Shown piece after piece: positions 18,009-29,523 of a stretch of 44,881 nt of DNA. Below the pieces are notes generated by a model that saw only the letters and a list, made by a program, of their open reading frames with translations, was not told the origin of the DNA and ran no database searches. The position numbers were made by a program, and so were the translations under genes. This DNA is from Photobacterium marinum (lineage in GTDB: Bacteria; Pseudomonadota; Gammaproteobacteria; Enterobacterales; Vibrionaceae): positions 1 to 44,881 of the forward strand of contig NZ_AMZO01000031.1 of assembly GCF_000331515.1 (NCBI RefSeq), given 5' to 3'. The first letter of the stretch is position 1. Every line of letters begins with the position of its first letter.

Positions 18009-18168
18009 CCCTGACCGCAAAATTTTTATCTTCTCTCCCAACAGGTGAAAAACACGCTCAGACTCCCCTCTCCGTCTTCAAAAAACAACAACCAGTTAGC
18101 GTAATAAAAGACACAACAAAAAAGCAGAAAGAAAGAGAGACACTAAACTGTTTGAACAAAACAGGCAT

Positions 18169-18198
18169 AAAAAAACGCCACTCCTGAGAGTGGCGTTT
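18169..18198 (-). terminator. gyrB operon terminator
   Basis: A 9-bp perfect stem ACGCCACTC / GAGTGGCGT (18175-18183 and 18188-18196) with a 4-nt loop is followed on the minus strand by seven T residues (18175-18169). It ends the dnaA-dnaN-recF-gyrB operon 32 bp after the gyrB stop. Confidence 0.93.
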
Positions 18199-18229
18199 CA
18201 GCGTTTTGTTCAGAGCAATACGAAGAGGA

Positions 18230-20659
<2,430 letters not shown>

Positions 20660-20663
20660 TTAA

Positions 20664-21743
20664 TTATCCTGCGGTTATTTTACCGTGTTCCACATGAAAC
20701 ATCTTGCCATTTTCATCATGCATCTCAGCAATTTGTTCACTACTGATCGCACTGACAAAAACCTGGGCGTTGGTTTCCTTTAACCGTTGCGCCAACAGCG
20801 CACGCCTATGGCTATCCAGCTCGGAAGCAAAATCATCAATTAAATATACACATGGCTTGCCGGTAGCTTCAGTCAGGTGAAGTCCCTGTGCTAATCGCAA
20901 AGCACAGACCATCAGCTTCAGCTGACCACGGGACAAAACGTCCTCAACCGGTGTTCCGGCAACCTTGATCCGCAAGTCGGCTTTATGCGGCCCACTTGCG
21001 GTATAACCGAGCTGGCAGTCACGTTCAAAATTACGTTTAAGCAGCTCGGCATAGGGTGTTTCTTTTTCCCAGCCACGGTAGTACCCCAGCTGGATATCAT
21101 ATTCAGGCAGAAAGCCCTGGCAGATCTCCGCCGCTTTCTGCTTTACCGCTTCCAGGTACTGATCGCGCCACTGGCTGATTTCCTCTGCCAGTACCGCCAG
21201 TTCCTGATCCCAGTAGCTCAGCTCTCGATAACTACGGGCGGTTTTGAGCAAAGCATTACGCTGTTTGGTCAACCGCTTTACCCTGCTCCAGGCATGGTAA
21301 AACTTGGGCTCAACATAAAAAACGCCCCAATCGATAAACGAGCGACGGTATTTCGGGCCGCCAATCAGCAAATCAAAGCCTTCCGGGGTGATCAGCTGCA
21401 ATGGCAGTACCTGCGCCAGATGCGCCAATTTCTGCCCGCCTTCGCCGGCAACCTTTACCTCAGTTGTACCGTCACGCTTTTTATTGATCCCCAGCGGCAG
21501 CTCCATATTAGAGCTTGTCTGCAGCCGGCCGTGAACAAACAGCTCCGGCTGTTCATGGCGTATCACCCTCCCGGTCAGGTGACTGCGGAAGGAACGGCCA
21601 TGGCCAAGGTAGTAGATCGCCTCTAAGACACTGGTCTTGCCGCTGCCGTTAGCACCGACAAGAAAATTGAAGCTTGCCGACAAAGACAAGTCGCAAGCTT
21701 CAATATTTCGGAAATCTTTGACGATTAGACGAGTAAGTGCCAT
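20664..21743 (-). CDS. recF: DNA replication and repair protein RecF
   Basis: RecF is an SMC-like ATPase that with RecO and RecR loads RecA at gaps in single-stranded DNA. The 359-residue protein (E. coli 357) has the Walker [10 protein letters not shown] (30-38), a signature motif region [17 protein letters not shown] (about 273-289) and Walker [13 protein letters not shown] (about 302-313). It is 3 bp after dnaN and 19 bp before gyrB. Its last codons (MFHVEH) double as a parS-like site, see 20686-20701. Confidence 0.97.
   Translation of the reverse strand: MALTRLIVKDFRNIEACDLSLSASFNFLVGANGSGKTSVLEAIYYLGHGRSFRSHLTGRVIRHEQPELFVHGRLQTSSNMELPLGINKKRDGTTEVKVAGEGGQKLAHLAQVLPLQLITPEGFDLLIGGPKYRRSFIDWGVFYVEPKFYHAWSRVKRLTKQRNALLKTARSYRELSYWDQELAVLAEEISQWRDQYLEAVKQKAAEICQGFLPEYDIQLGYYRGWEKETPYAELLKRNFERDCQLGYTASGPHKADLRIKVAGTPVEDVLSRGQLKLMVCALRLAQGLHLTEATGKPCVYLIDDFASELDSHRRALLAQRLKETNAQVFVSAISSEQIAEMHDENGKMFHVEHGKITAG
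20686..20701. other. candidate parS site 4, inside recF
   Basis: TGTTCCACATGAAACA matches the consensus TGTTNCACGTGAAACA at all but one central position (CACATG for CACGTG). It lies within the recF reading frame and encodes most of the residues MFHVEH near the RecF C-terminus. It is about 11 kb from oriC. A match this good is unlikely by chance, but coding constraint must be considered, so it is less certain than sites 2 and 3. Confidence 0.65.
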
Positions 21744-21746
21744 GCC

Positions 21747-22847
21747 CTAGAGTCTGATTGGCATAACCACATACAGGGCATCACCACTGGCGCTGTCTTC
21801 CAGCAACGCACTGGCATTCGCATCGGACAACGACCAGCGTACCTGCTCACACTTCAGGGTATTGAGCACATCTAGCACGTAATTTACGTTAAAGCCAATC
21901 TCCAGATCTTCACCTTCATAGTTCACATCCAGAAACTCTTCCGCTTCTTCCTGCTCCGGGTTGTTGGCAGTAATGCGCATCTCACCGTTAGACAGGTTAA
22001 GGCGAACGCCACGGAACTTCTCGTTAGACAAAATCGCCGCACGAGAAAATGCCTTGCGCAGCTCATCACAGCTGGCTTCAACAAACTTAGTGCTGTTTTG
22101 CGGCATCACCCGACGGTAATCAGGGAAACGGCCGTCAACCAGCTTGGTCGTAAATACGAAGTTATTCACCACCGCGCGCAGATTCGAATTACCGAAGCGA
22201 ATATCGACCATCGCATCCGGCGTATCCAGCAAGCGCATCAACTCCAGTACCCCTTTACGCGGTACGATGATCTGCTTGCCCGGTAGTTCAGCATCTAAAT
22301 CCGTGGCACACACCGCCATACGGTGACCGTCAGTGGAAACCGAACGCAGTAGCTTACCTTCGGTTTCAAACAACATGCCGTTAAGGTAGTAACGCACATC
22401 CTGATGCGCCATCGAAAACTGAGTGCTGTCGATCAGGTGACGCAGTTGGCCCTGAGGCAACGTCATTTCGACTTCGCTCTGCCAGTCCTCAATATTCGGG
22501 AAGTCCGCCGCCGGCAGTGTCGACAGGGAATAACGGCTGCGGCCAGAGCGGATGATCACGCGATCACCTTCCAGGCTCACAACAATATTGGCGCTGTCCG
22601 GCAGACCACGGCAGATATCGAGAAATTTACGCGACGGGACAGTGATTGCACCCGGCTCGAAATCCGCGGCCAGTGCCACTTTGGCAACCAGCTCCACTTC
22701 CAGATCGGTACCTGTCATCGACAGACAGCCATCTTCGACCTGCAACAGAATATTGCCAAGAATTGGCAAAGAAGGACGACCGCCCAGGGCACCGGAGACC
22801 TGCTGCAGCGGTTTGAGTAATTGTTCTCGTTCGACGGTAAATTTCAT
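21747..22847 (-). CDS. dnaN: DNA polymerase III beta sliding clamp
   Basis: DnaN forms the dimeric ring that tethers DNA polymerase III to DNA. The 366-residue protein equals the E. coli length, begins MKFTVEREQLLKPLQQVSGAL and ends VVMPIRL, both canonical. Three repeated clamp domains of about 120 residues are apparent. It begins 1 bp after the dnaA stop codon and ends 3 bp before recF, so translation is likely coupled within the dnaA-dnaN-recF-gyrB operon. Confidence 0.98.
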   Translation of the reverse strand: MKFTVEREQLLKPLQQVSGALGGRPSLPILGNILLQVEDGCLSMTGTDLEVELVAKVALAADFEPGAITVPSRKFLDICRGLPDSANIVVSLEGDRVIIRSGRSRYSLSTLPAADFPNIEDWQSEVEMTLPQGQLRHLIDSTQFSMAHQDVRYYLNGMLFETEGKLLRSVSTDGHRMAVCATDLDAELPGKQIIVPRKGVLELMRLLDTPDAMVDIRFGNSNLRAVVNNFVFTTKLVDGRFPDYRRVMPQNSTKFVEASCDELRKAFSRAAILSNEKFRGVRLNLSNGEMRITANNPEQEEAEEFLDVNYEGEDLEIGFNVNYVLDVLNTLKCEQVRWSLSDANASALLEDSASGDALYVVMPIRL

Positions 22848-22848
22848 A

Positions 22849-24261
22849 TCAGGACGACAGTGTTCTAATCAGGTTTGAATAATCTTCTTTAATATCGTGG
22901 CTTTCTTCACGCAACTGCTCAATCTTACGGCAGGCGTGCAGCACCGTAGTATGGTCGCGGCCACCGAAGGCATCGCCGATTTCAGGCAGACTGTGGTTAG
23001 TCAGCTCTTTCGCCAGGGCCATCGCCATCTGGCGCGGACGAGCCACAGAGCGCGAACGGCGCTTAGACAGCATATCAGCCATCTTTATTTTATAGTATTC
23101 CGCTACCGTCTTCTGAATATTATCAATAGTTACCAGCTTTTCCTGAAGCGCCAGCAAATCTCGCAGGGCTTCACGGACAAAATCAATGGTGATCGCCCGG
23201 CCGGTAAAGTTGGCGTTGGCGATAACACGGTTCAATGCCCCTTCCAGCTCACGTACATTGGAGCGCAGGCGCTTGGCAATAAAAAACGCAACTTCATCAG
23301 CCAGACGGATATTGTGATCCTCGGCTTTCTTCATCAGGATCGCGACCCGTGTTTCCAGCTCCGGCGGCTCAATCGCTACCGTCAGACCCCAGCCAAAACG
23401 TGACTTAAGGCGATCCTCTACCCCGTTAATCTCTCGCGGGTAGCGGTCAGAGGTCAGGATGATCTGCTGGTTGCCTTCAAGCAGCGCATTAAAGGTATGG
23501 AAAAACTCTTCCTGCGAACGCTCTTTATTGGCAAAGAACTGGATGTCATCGATCAGCAGCGCATCAACACTGCGGTAATAGCGTTTAAATTCTTCGATGG
23601 CATTGTTCTGCAGCGCCTTGACCATGTCCTGGACGAAACGCTCGGAATGCATATAGACCACTTTGGCATTCGGCTTGCGATCAGCAATCGCGTTACCGAC
23701 AGCATGCAACAGGTGAGTTTTACCCAGACCGGTACCCCCGTACAAAAACAGCGGGTTGTAGGCAGCTCCCGGGTTATCAGCCACCTGACGACAAGCAGCC
23801 AGACCCAACTGGTTCGACTTACCTTCGACGAAGTTATTGAAGTTGTGTTTCGGATTGACGTTCGAACGGTACCCACCCTGAGATTCAGGCTGGACCGGCG
23901 ACGGTGCCGGTTCCCAGTTACGGGACGGCGGCGGTATTTCATCACGCACCGGTGCCGGAGAAGGAGAACCGAGAACAGGTGCTGCCGCCACCGGTTGCGG
24001 GGGTGGCGCAGTCACAGGACGGCTTCCCACTTCAAAACGCAGGATTGGCACGTCGTTACCGCAAAATTCATTCAGCAGACGGTTAATATTATTAAGGTAC
24101 TTATCACGTACCCAATCAAGCACAAAACGATTCGGCGCAAACAAGGTCAGCGTATTATCGTTTAATTCGGCCTGAAGCGGTCGAACCCACATACTGAATT
24201 CTGTTGCAGGGAGTTCTTCCTGAAGGCGTTGAAGGCACTGCAACCAAAGCGAAGATGACAA
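22849..24261 (-). CDS. dnaA: chromosomal replication initiator DnaA (TTG start)
   Basis: DnaA binds oriC boxes and melts the unwinding element in its ATP form. The called product has 470 residues (E. coli 467). Domain I (about 1-80) starts [20 protein letters not shown], a proline-rich linker spans about 82-130, the AAA+ domain has Walker A GGTGLGKT (175-182) and Walker [10 protein letters not shown], and domain IV has [15 protein letters not shown]. The frame opens at a TTG at 24285, with GTG at 24273, but the TTG at 24261 aligns with homologues (M-SSSLW) and has GGAG 6 bases upstream. The start is therefore a rare codon. Confidence 0.95.
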   Translation of the reverse strand: MSSSLWLQCLQRLQEELPATEFSMWVRPLQAELNDNTLTLFAPNRFVLDWVRDKYLNNINRLLNEFCGNDVPILRFEVGSRPVTAPPPQPVAAAPVLGSPSPAPVRDEIPPPSRNWEPAPSPVQPESQGGYRSNVNPKHNFNNFVEGKSNQLGLAACRQVADNPGAAYNPLFLYGGTGLGKTHLLHAVGNAIADRKPNAKVVYMHSERFVQDMVKALQNNAIEEFKRYYRSVDALLIDDIQFFANKERSQEEFFHTFNALLEGNQQIILTSDRYPREINGVEDRLKSRFGWGLTVAIEPPELETRVAILMKKAEDHNIRLADEVAFFIAKRLRSNVRELEGALNRVIANANFTGRAITIDFVREALRDLLALQEKLVTIDNIQKTVAEYYKIKMADMLSKRRSRSVARPRQMAMALAKELTNHSLPEIGDAFGGRDHTTVLHACRKIEQLREESHDIKEDYSNLIRTLSS

Positions 24262-24570
24262 GCTCGACTCCACACTGAATAACAAAACACAAAAAGGGAT
24301 GCAATTTTATACCTGCTGGCTCAGGATCGCCAGCAAAGAGATCGCAGATCCAGTGAATAAGATCGGACTTATTCACATGGATCGCACATAAAACAGCAAG
24401 ATCAGCACAAATTGACCAGCCCTTACCCACAATTCTATTAACAACAGCCAGGATCAAGAAGCGAACGATTGGTTATTTTTAATAACTCATCGTTATTTAA
24501 GAAAGAGGCTTATAACCGTATAGGATGTGGCACATCGTATTGCATCACAGCGACCTGAGGAGTAGACAGG
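24262..24570. promoter_or_regulatory. dnaA leader and divergent promoter region with Dam sites and DnaA boxes
   Basis: This 309-bp gap lies between dnaA and the divergent transporter genes. Seven GATC sites fall between 24325 and 24455. One-mismatch DnaA boxes are TTATTCACA (24369-24377) and TTACCCACA (24423-24431), consistent with dnaA autoregulation. A candidate dnaA promoter on the minus strand is TATAAA (24311-24306) with TTGCTG (24336-24331) at a long 19-bp spacing, overlapped by the inverted repeat GCTGGC-N8-GCCAGC (24315-24334). On the transporter side, GTTATT-TTT-AATAAC (24472-24486) is an operator-like palindrome. Confidence 0.6.
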
Positions 24571-25326
24571 ATGAAAAGCTGGTTAAAAACAACATTGACG
24601 GCCGCAGCTCTGGCCCTGACCGCCAGCCAGACGGCAATGGCAGCCACAGACGTCAAAGTCGGGATGTCGGGGCGTTATTTCCCGTTCACCTTCGTAAAAC
24701 AGGATCAGCTTCAGGGCTTTGAGGTCGATTTGTGGAATGAAATCGCCAAGCGCAACGATTACAAGGTCGAGTTCGTGACAGCGAACTTCTCCGGCCTGTT
24801 CGGCCTGCTGGAAACCGGCCGTATTGATACGATTTCCAACCAGATCACCATTACCGATGAGCGCAAAGCCAAATACCTGTTCTCGCAGCCGTATGTTATT
24901 GACGGTGCCCAGTTGGTGGTGCGTAAAGGCAATGACAGCATCAAAGGAACCGACGATCTGCAAGGCAAAACCGTCGGCGTTAACTTAGGTTCCAACTATG
25001 AGCAGCTACTGCGTGAGCTGGACAAAGACGGCAAGATCAACATCAAAACCTATGATACCGGTATCGAACATGACGTCGCACTGGGCCGTACCGATGCCTT
25101 TGTCATGGATCGCCTGTCATCGGTTGAGCTGATCAAAAAAGCCAACCTACCGCTGCAACTGGCAGGACAGCCGTTTGAGAAGATTGAAAACGCCTGGCCG
25201 TTTACCAAGAGTGAAAAAGGCCAGAAGCTGCGTGATGACGTGAACAAGGCCCTGAATGCCATGCGCCGTGACGGCACCTTGGCGGAAATATCTGTGAAAT
25301 GGTTTGACGCCGACATCACGAAGTAA
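24571..25326 (+). CDS. polar amino-acid (cystine-like) ABC transporter substrate-binding protein
   Basis: This is a family-3 periplasmic solute-binding protein of 251 residues. A signal peptide (MKSWLKTTLTAAALALTASQ..) ends with AMA, predicting cleavage after residue 24. The mature part shows the family pattern: KVGMSGRYFPFTF near 30, a GFEVDLWNEIAKR segment (about 49-61), and LLETGRIDTISNQITITDERK (about 83-103), where the SNQITIT loop contacts the amino-acid carboxylate. It most resembles cystine/FliY-type binders, but the substrate is not certain. ATG at 24571 follows GAGGAG. The permease and ATPase follow; the same three-gene set lies next to dnaA and rpmH in V. cholerae. Confidence 0.88.
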   Translation: MKSWLKTTLTAAALALTASQTAMAATDVKVGMSGRYFPFTFVKQDQLQGFEVDLWNEIAKRNDYKVEFVTANFSGLFGLLETGRIDTISNQITITDERKAKYLFSQPYVIDGAQLVVRKGNDSIKGTDDLQGKTVGVNLGSNYEQLLRELDKDGKINIKTYDTGIEHDVALGRTDAFVMDRLSSVELIKKANLPLQLAGQPFEKIENAWPFTKSEKGQKLRDDVNKALNAMRRDGTLAEISVKWFDADITK

Positions 25327-25433
25327 CCTGCCACTCGGCACCGCTCTTCTAAACTGTTCATAACCATAAAGGCTCACCGCACGGTGGGTCTTTATCGCTT
25401 ACTCTCCCCCTGACAATGGAATACCGAGCCGCT

Positions 25434-26105
25434 ATGGGTTTTGATTTTGACTACATGCTATCGCTGCTGCCCATTTTGCTAAAATACCTGGGCACAACCC
25501 TGGGTATGGCTTTCTGGGGCCTGCTATTTGCCCTGGTTATCGCCATCAGCCTGGCCCTGATCCGGGTATATAAACTACCGCTGCTGGACCAGCTCAGCCA
25601 GCTCTATATCAGCTTCTTCCGCGGCACTCCGCTGCTGGTACAACTGTTTTTGCTCTACTACGGCCTGCCGCAGCTGTTTCCGGTTTTCGTCGGGCTGGAT
25701 GCCTTCAGCGCTGCCGTGATTGGCCTGAGCCTGCACTTTGCCGCCTACAAAGCAGAAAGTATCCGTGCAGCGATTATCGGTATCGACCGCAGCCAGCGAG
25801 AAGCCAGCCTGTCGATCGGGATGACTGAACTCCAGGCCATGCGCCGGATCATCCTGCCACAGGCGACCCGGGTGGCCCTGCCGTCGCTGATGAACTATTT
25901 CATCGACATGATCAAATCCACCTCATTGGCCTTTACCCTCGGGGTGGCCGAAATCATGGCCAAAGCACAGATGGAAGCCTCATCCAGCTTCAAGTTCTTT
26001 GAAGCTTTTCTCGCCGTAGCCCTGGTCTACTGGGTGATGGTGCTTATCCTGACCCGGATCCAGAACTGGGCGGAAATGAAACTGAATAAGGCATACACGC
26101 GATGA
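25434..26105 (+). CDS. polar amino-acid ABC transporter permease
   Basis: This is an inner-membrane permease of the HisM/ArtM-like family. From the preferred ATG at 25434 (MGFDFDYMLSLLP) it has 223 residues; an upstream ATG at 25416 lacks a ribosome site. Hydrophobic segments appear at about 10-40, 50-70, 85-105 and near the C-terminus. The family's FFRGTPLLVQLFLLYYGLPQ (about 62-81) is present, as is the EAA coupling loop EASLSIGMTELQAMRRIILPQA (about 123-144). It overlaps the ATPase gene by 4 bp (ATGA). The 107-bp gap after the binding-protein gene contains no clear terminator. Confidence 0.88.
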   Translation: MGFDFDYMLSLLPILLKYLGTTLGMAFWGLLFALVIAISLALIRVYKLPLLDQLSQLYISFFRGTPLLVQLFLLYYGLPQLFPVFVGLDAFSAAVIGLSLHFAAYKAESIRAAIIGIDRSQREASLSIGMTELQAMRRIILPQATRVALPSLMNYFIDMIKSTSLAFTLGVAEIMAKAQMEASSSFKFFEAFLAVALVYWVMVLILTRIQNWAEMKLNKAYTR

Positions 26106-26872
26106 TCAAAATAGAAAACCTCACCAAGCGCTTCGGGGAGGCGGCCATTTTTTCCCACCTCGACTTGTCGATTGAAAAAGGCGAGATTGTCGTGGTGATC
26201 GGCCCCTCCGGCACCGGCAAATCTACCCTGCTGCGTTGTATCAACTTTCTGGAGACCGCTAATCAAGGCAAAATCACCATTGGCGATGTCACCGTCGACA
26301 GCGAACAAGCAGCCAAAAGCGATATCCTGGCTTTACGGCGCAAAACCGGCTTTGTGTTTCAGAACTATGCCCTATTCGCACATCTGACGGCGAAACAAAA
26401 TATCGCAGAGGGCCTAGTTACAGTAAAAGGCTGGAAAAAAGAAGAGGCCAACCAACGTGCCCAGCAGATCCTTGATGACATCGGCCTGGGCGATAAAGGC
26501 GATCACTACCCGGCGGCATTGTCGGGCGGCCAGCAGCAACGGGTCGGGATCGGCCGGGCAATGGCGCTGGAAGCCGAACTGTTGTTGTTTGACGAGCCAA
26601 CCTCGGCACTGGATCCGGAATGGGTCGGCGAAGTGCTGACGTTGATGCAAAAACTGGCGACCCGGCACCAGACCATGCTGGTGGTGACCCATGAAATGCA
26701 ATTTGCCCGCGAAGTGGCAAACCGGGTGATCTTTATGGCTGACGGGGAGTTTGTCGAGCAAGGGACTCCTGAACAGATCTTCTCCAACCCCAATGATCCG
26801 CGATTAAAAAAGTTCCTGAATAAAGTTGGGATCAACGGAGGATCCTTGCACTTAGCGCCACAAGAAGTATAA
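26102..26872 (+). CDS. polar amino-acid ABC transporter ATP-binding protein
   Basis: This cytoplasmic ATPase powers the transporter above. It has 256 residues. Walker A is GPSGTGKSTLLR (37-48), the ABC signature LSGGQQQRVGIGRAMA is at about 138-153, Walker B is LLLFDEPTSALD (about 157-168) and the H-loop is VTHE. The closest named paralogues are the GlnQ/TcyN type. The start ATG overlaps the permease stop. A short GC hairpin follows, then the rpmH promoter. Confidence 0.93.
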   Translation: MIKIENLTKRFGEAAIFSHLDLSIEKGEIVVVIGPSGTGKSTLLRCINFLETANQGKITIGDVTVDSEQAAKSDILALRRKTGFVFQNYALFAHLTAKQNIAEGLVTVKGWKKEEANQRAQQILDDIGLGDKGDHYPAALSGGQQQRVGIGRAMALEAELLLFDEPTSALDPEWVGEVLTLMQKLATRHQTMLVVTHEMQFAREVANRVIFMADGEFVEQGTPEQIFSNPNDPRLKKFLNKVGINGGSLHLAPQEV

Positions 26873-26878
26873 TTCAGC

Positions 26879-26898
26879 GCCCGTAGTTCTCTGCGGGC
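26879..26898 (+). terminator. hairpin after the ABC transporter operon
   Basis: An 8-bp stem GCCCGTAG / CTGCGGGC (26879-26886 and 26891-26898, one G-U pair) with a TTCT loop follows the ATPase stop codon by 6 bp. No T-run follows, so termination is not certain. The rpmH promoter starts 8 bp later. Confidence 0.5.
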
Positions 26899-26905
26899 AT
26901 AATCA

Positions 26906-26934
26906 TTGACTATTTAAAGGCCAGTGATTACAAT
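26906..26934 (+). promoter_or_regulatory. rpmH-rnpA promoter
   Basis: TTGACT (26906-26911), a 17-bp spacer and TACAAT (26929-26934) form a near-consensus sigma-70 promoter, about 90 bp upstream of the rpmH start. It fits the strong ribosomal protein promoter expected here. Confidence 0.85.
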
Positions 26935-27024
26935 TCCGCCTCTTTGTTTAGAGGTACCGATTGTCCGCAGTCGGAAACTCAGTAACAAAACTTAAAAACT
27001 GATCAGTTAATTTAAGGTAAAACC

Positions 27025-27159
27025 ATGAAACGCACTTTTCAACCTTCAGTTCTAAAGCGCAAGCGTACTCACGGCTTCCGTGCACGCATGGCTACTAAGA
27101 ACGGTCGCGCAACAATCAACGCACGTCGCGCTAAAGGCCGTAAGCGTCTTTCTAAGTAA
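27025..27159 (+). CDS. rpmH: 50S ribosomal protein L34
   Basis: This gene encodes 44 residues: [20 protein letters not shown], then a basic helix ending GRKRLSK. It is the smallest large-subunit ribosomal protein, highly basic, with the invariant MKRTFQPS start and [18 protein letters not shown] ending. AAGGTAA precedes the ATG by 5 bases. It is 12 bp upstream of rnpA, the ancient rpmH-rnpA pair. Codons are strongly optimised. Confidence 0.98.
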   Translation: MKRTFQPSVLKRKRTHGFRARMATKNGRATINARRAKGRKRLSK

Positions 27160-27171
27160 TCTCTGATTATT

Positions 27172-27528
27172 TTGAATAAGCTCGCTTTTTCTCGGGAGTT
27201 ACGTCTGTTAACTCCCGAACATTACAAAAAAGTCTTCCAGCAAGCTCATCGTGCTGGCTCTCCCCACTTAACTATTCTTGCCCGCTCTAACGAACTCGAT
27301 CACCCTCGCTTGGGTTTAGCTGTTCCAAAAAAACAGATCAAGACTGCTGTCGGTAGAAACCGCTTCAAACGTGTTGTACGTGAAAGCTTCCGCCTGAAGC
27401 AAGCAGAACTGCCAGCGAAAGATTTTGTTGTTATCGCCAAGAAAAGTGCCAGTGAGCTGAGCAACGAAGAACTTTTCAAGTTGCTAGATAAATTATGGCA
27501 TCGCCTGTCTCGCCCTTCGCGTGGCTAG
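27172..27528 (+). CDS. rnpA: ribonuclease P protein component
   Basis: RnpA is the protein cofactor of RNase P and helps the catalytic RNA bind precursor tRNA. It has 118 residues (E. coli 119), beginning [21 protein letters not shown]. The RNR signature is [14 protein letters not shown] (about 62-75), with the conserved AVPKK strand before it. The start is TTG at 27172, aligning with the GTG start in E. coli; no strong ribosome site precedes it, suggesting coupling to rpmH. It overlaps yidD by 34 bp. Confidence 0.96.
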   Translation: MNKLAFSRELRLLTPEHYKKVFQQAHRAGSPHLTILARSNELDHPRLGLAVPKKQIKTAVGRNRFKRVVRESFRLKQAELPAKDFVVIAKKSASELSNEELFKLLDKLWHRLSRPSRG

Positions 27529-27752
27529 TCATCGGACTAGTCCGCTTTTACCAACTGGCTATAAGTCCACTTATTGGACCACGCTGTCGCTTTACCCCTA
27601 CATGTTCTCAGTTCGCAATTGAAGCAATTAAAACGCATGGAGCGATAAAAGGTTGTTGGTTAGCAGCGAAACGTCTATTAAGATGTCATCCTTTAAACGA
27701 CGGTGGTTATGACCCCGTTCCGCCAACCAAGCACAACGACAGAGATAGTTAA
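27495..27752 (+). CDS. yidD: membrane protein insertion efficiency factor YidD
   Basis: YidD is a small membrane-associated protein that assists YidC-dependent insertion. It has 85 residues (E. coli 85) and the family core [22 protein letters not shown] (about 24-45) with its conserved cysteines, then [18 protein letters not shown] (59-76). It begins MASPVSPF, like E. coli MAPPLSPG. The start lies inside the end of rnpA in another frame; yidC starts 2 bp after its stop, so translation is probably coupled. Confidence 0.95.
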   Translation: MASPVSPFAWLVIGLVRFYQLAISPLIGPRCRFTPTCSQFAIEAIKTHGAIKGCWLAAKRLLRCHPLNDGGYDPVPPTKHNDRDS

Positions 27753-27754
27753 CG

Positions 27755-29368
27755 ATGGATTCCCAACGCAATATTCTGTTAATTGCCCTGCTGTTTGTCT
27801 CGTTCCTGCTGTTCCAGCAGTGGAACATGGATAACAGCCCCCAGACCCAACAGGGCATAGAGCAACAAGTCAACAACAGTGGTGATGTTCCTTCACATAC
27901 CGGTGACGGCCAGCCGATTACTGACCAAACCACATCCGACAACCTAATCACCATCAATACAGATGTACTCGCGCTTACTGTCGATACGCTTGGTGGCGAT
28001 ATTATCGAAGCTAAGCTACTGGCTTATAACAACGAACTGGATTCCGTCGATCCGTTTGTTCTGCTGAAAAACGGCGCTGACTACCAGTACACAGCACAAT
28101 CTGGCCTGATCGGTACTAACGGTATCGATACCACCGCTGGCCGTGCTCAGCTAAGCGTAGACAGCGACAGCTTCACTCTGGCTGACGGCCAGGACGAACT
28201 GCGTGTACCGATGACCTATGAGAAAAACGGCATCGCCTACACCAAAACCTTCATCATGAAACGCGGCAGCTACGCTGTTGATGTTGAATACAGCATCAAC
28301 AACCAGAGCGACAATGCAGCCAGCGTGCAGATGTATGCTCAGCTGAAGCAGAATCTGGTTGATGCCGGCGGTAACCTGGCAATGCCAACCTACCACGGCG
28401 GCGCTTACTCTGCTGACGACACCAAATACAAGAAGTACAGCTTTGATGATATGCAGGACAAGAACCTGAACCTGACTATCAACAACCAAGGCTGGGCTGC
28501 GATGATGCAGCACTACTTCGTGTCAGCATGGATCCCGAACACCCAAGGTGCAACTAACCTGTACACTCGTACCGGCAACGGCTTGGGCTACATCGGTATC
28601 CGTATGCCGGCAGCCACAGTTGCACCGGGCGCGGAGCAGACTCTGGGCGCAACACTGTGGGTTGGTCCTAAGCTACAGGATCAGATGGAAGCAACTGCAC
28701 CGAACCTGAACCTGACCGTTGACTACGGTTGGCTATGGTTCATCGCCAGCCCGCTGCACACCCTGCTGTCATTCATCCAGGGCATCGTAGTGAACTGGGG
28801 TGTGGCTATCATCATCCTGACCTTCATCGTTCGTGGTGCGATGTACCCGCTGACCAAAGCGCAGTACACCTCTATGGCGAAAATGCGCATGCTGCAGCCA
28901 AAACTGCAGGCAATGCGTGAGCGCCTGGGCGACGACCGCCAGCGCATGAGCCAGGAAATGATGGAACTGTACAAGAAAGAAAAGGTAAACCCGCTGGGCG
29001 GCTGTCTGCCAATTCTTGTCCAGATGCCTATCTTCATTGCTCTGTACTGGTCACTGATGGAGTCGGTTGAACTGCGCCATACGCCGTTCTTCGGCTGGAT
29101 CCATGACCTGTCAGCTCAGGACCCTTACTTCATCCTGCCGGTACTGATGGGTGTGACTATGTTCATGATCCAGAAGATGAGCCCGACAACAGTAACTGAC
29201 CCGATGCAGCAGAAGATCATGACCTTCATGCCGGTGATGTTCACTTTCTTCTTCCTGTGGTTCCCATCCGGCCTGGTTCTGTACTGGCTGGTATCGAACA
29301 TCGTGACGCTAATCCAGCAGACACTGATTTACCGTTCACTGGAAAAGAAAGGTCTGCATTCCAAGTAA
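27755..29368 (+). CDS. yidC: membrane protein insertase YidC
   Basis: YidC inserts and folds inner-membrane proteins, alone or with SecYEG, including subunits of the ATP synthase encoded further right. The 537-residue protein (E. coli 548) has the N-terminal membrane anchor [20 protein letters not shown], a large periplasmic beta-super-sandwich domain (about 60-330), and five C-terminal helices. The core region [25 protein letters not shown] (about 347-371) contains the conserved arginine of the hydrophilic groove (R362 or nearby). It ends in a basic tail. Start ATG 27755 follows the yidD stop directly. Confidence 0.97.
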   Translation: MDSQRNILLIALLFVSFLLFQQWNMDNSPQTQQGIEQQVNNSGDVPSHTGDGQPITDQTTSDNLITINTDVLALTVDTLGGDIIEAKLLAYNNELDSVDPFVLLKNGADYQYTAQSGLIGTNGIDTTAGRAQLSVDSDSFTLADGQDELRVPMTYEKNGIAYTKTFIMKRGSYAVDVEYSINNQSDNAASVQMYAQLKQNLVDAGGNLAMPTYHGGAYSADDTKYKKYSFDDMQDKNLNLTINNQGWAAMMQHYFVSAWIPNTQGATNLYTRTGNGLGYIGIRMPAATVAPGAEQTLGATLWVGPKLQDQMEATAPNLNLTVDYGWLWFIASPLHTLLSFIQGIVVNWGVAIIILTFIVRGAMYPLTKAQYTSMAKMRMLQPKLQAMRERLGDDRQRMSQEMMELYKKEKVNPLGGCLPILVQMPIFIALYWSLMESVELRHTPFFGWIHDLSAQDPYFILPVLMGVTMFMIQKMSPTTVTDPMQQKIMTFMPVMFTFFFLWFPSGLVLYWLVSNIVTLIQQTLIYRSLEKKGLHSK

Positions 29369-29384
29369 TGTGAATACCTGTCAG

Positions 29385-29412
29385 AAAAGGCGGCCTTAAG
29401 GTCGCCTTTTTT
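29385..29412 (+). terminator. rpmH-rnpA-yidD-yidC terminator
   Basis: The stem AAAAGGCGGCCT / AGGTCGCCTTTT (one G-U pair) with a short loop runs into six T residues, 17 bp after the yidC stop. Confidence 0.92.
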
Positions 29413-29523
29413 ATTTCCCGGAGACTAAGTACCGCCATACATCTGTGTAATGCTTGCGGTTACTGGGCTTTCCCAACTAGTCTGTTTACAATTGCAGCGA
29501 ATTTATCAAGTTAAGCCAAAATT

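Noticed and set aside
23497..24165. 222-codon plus-strand frame opposite dnaA
   Set aside because: Shadow of the dnaA reading frame; no start signal.
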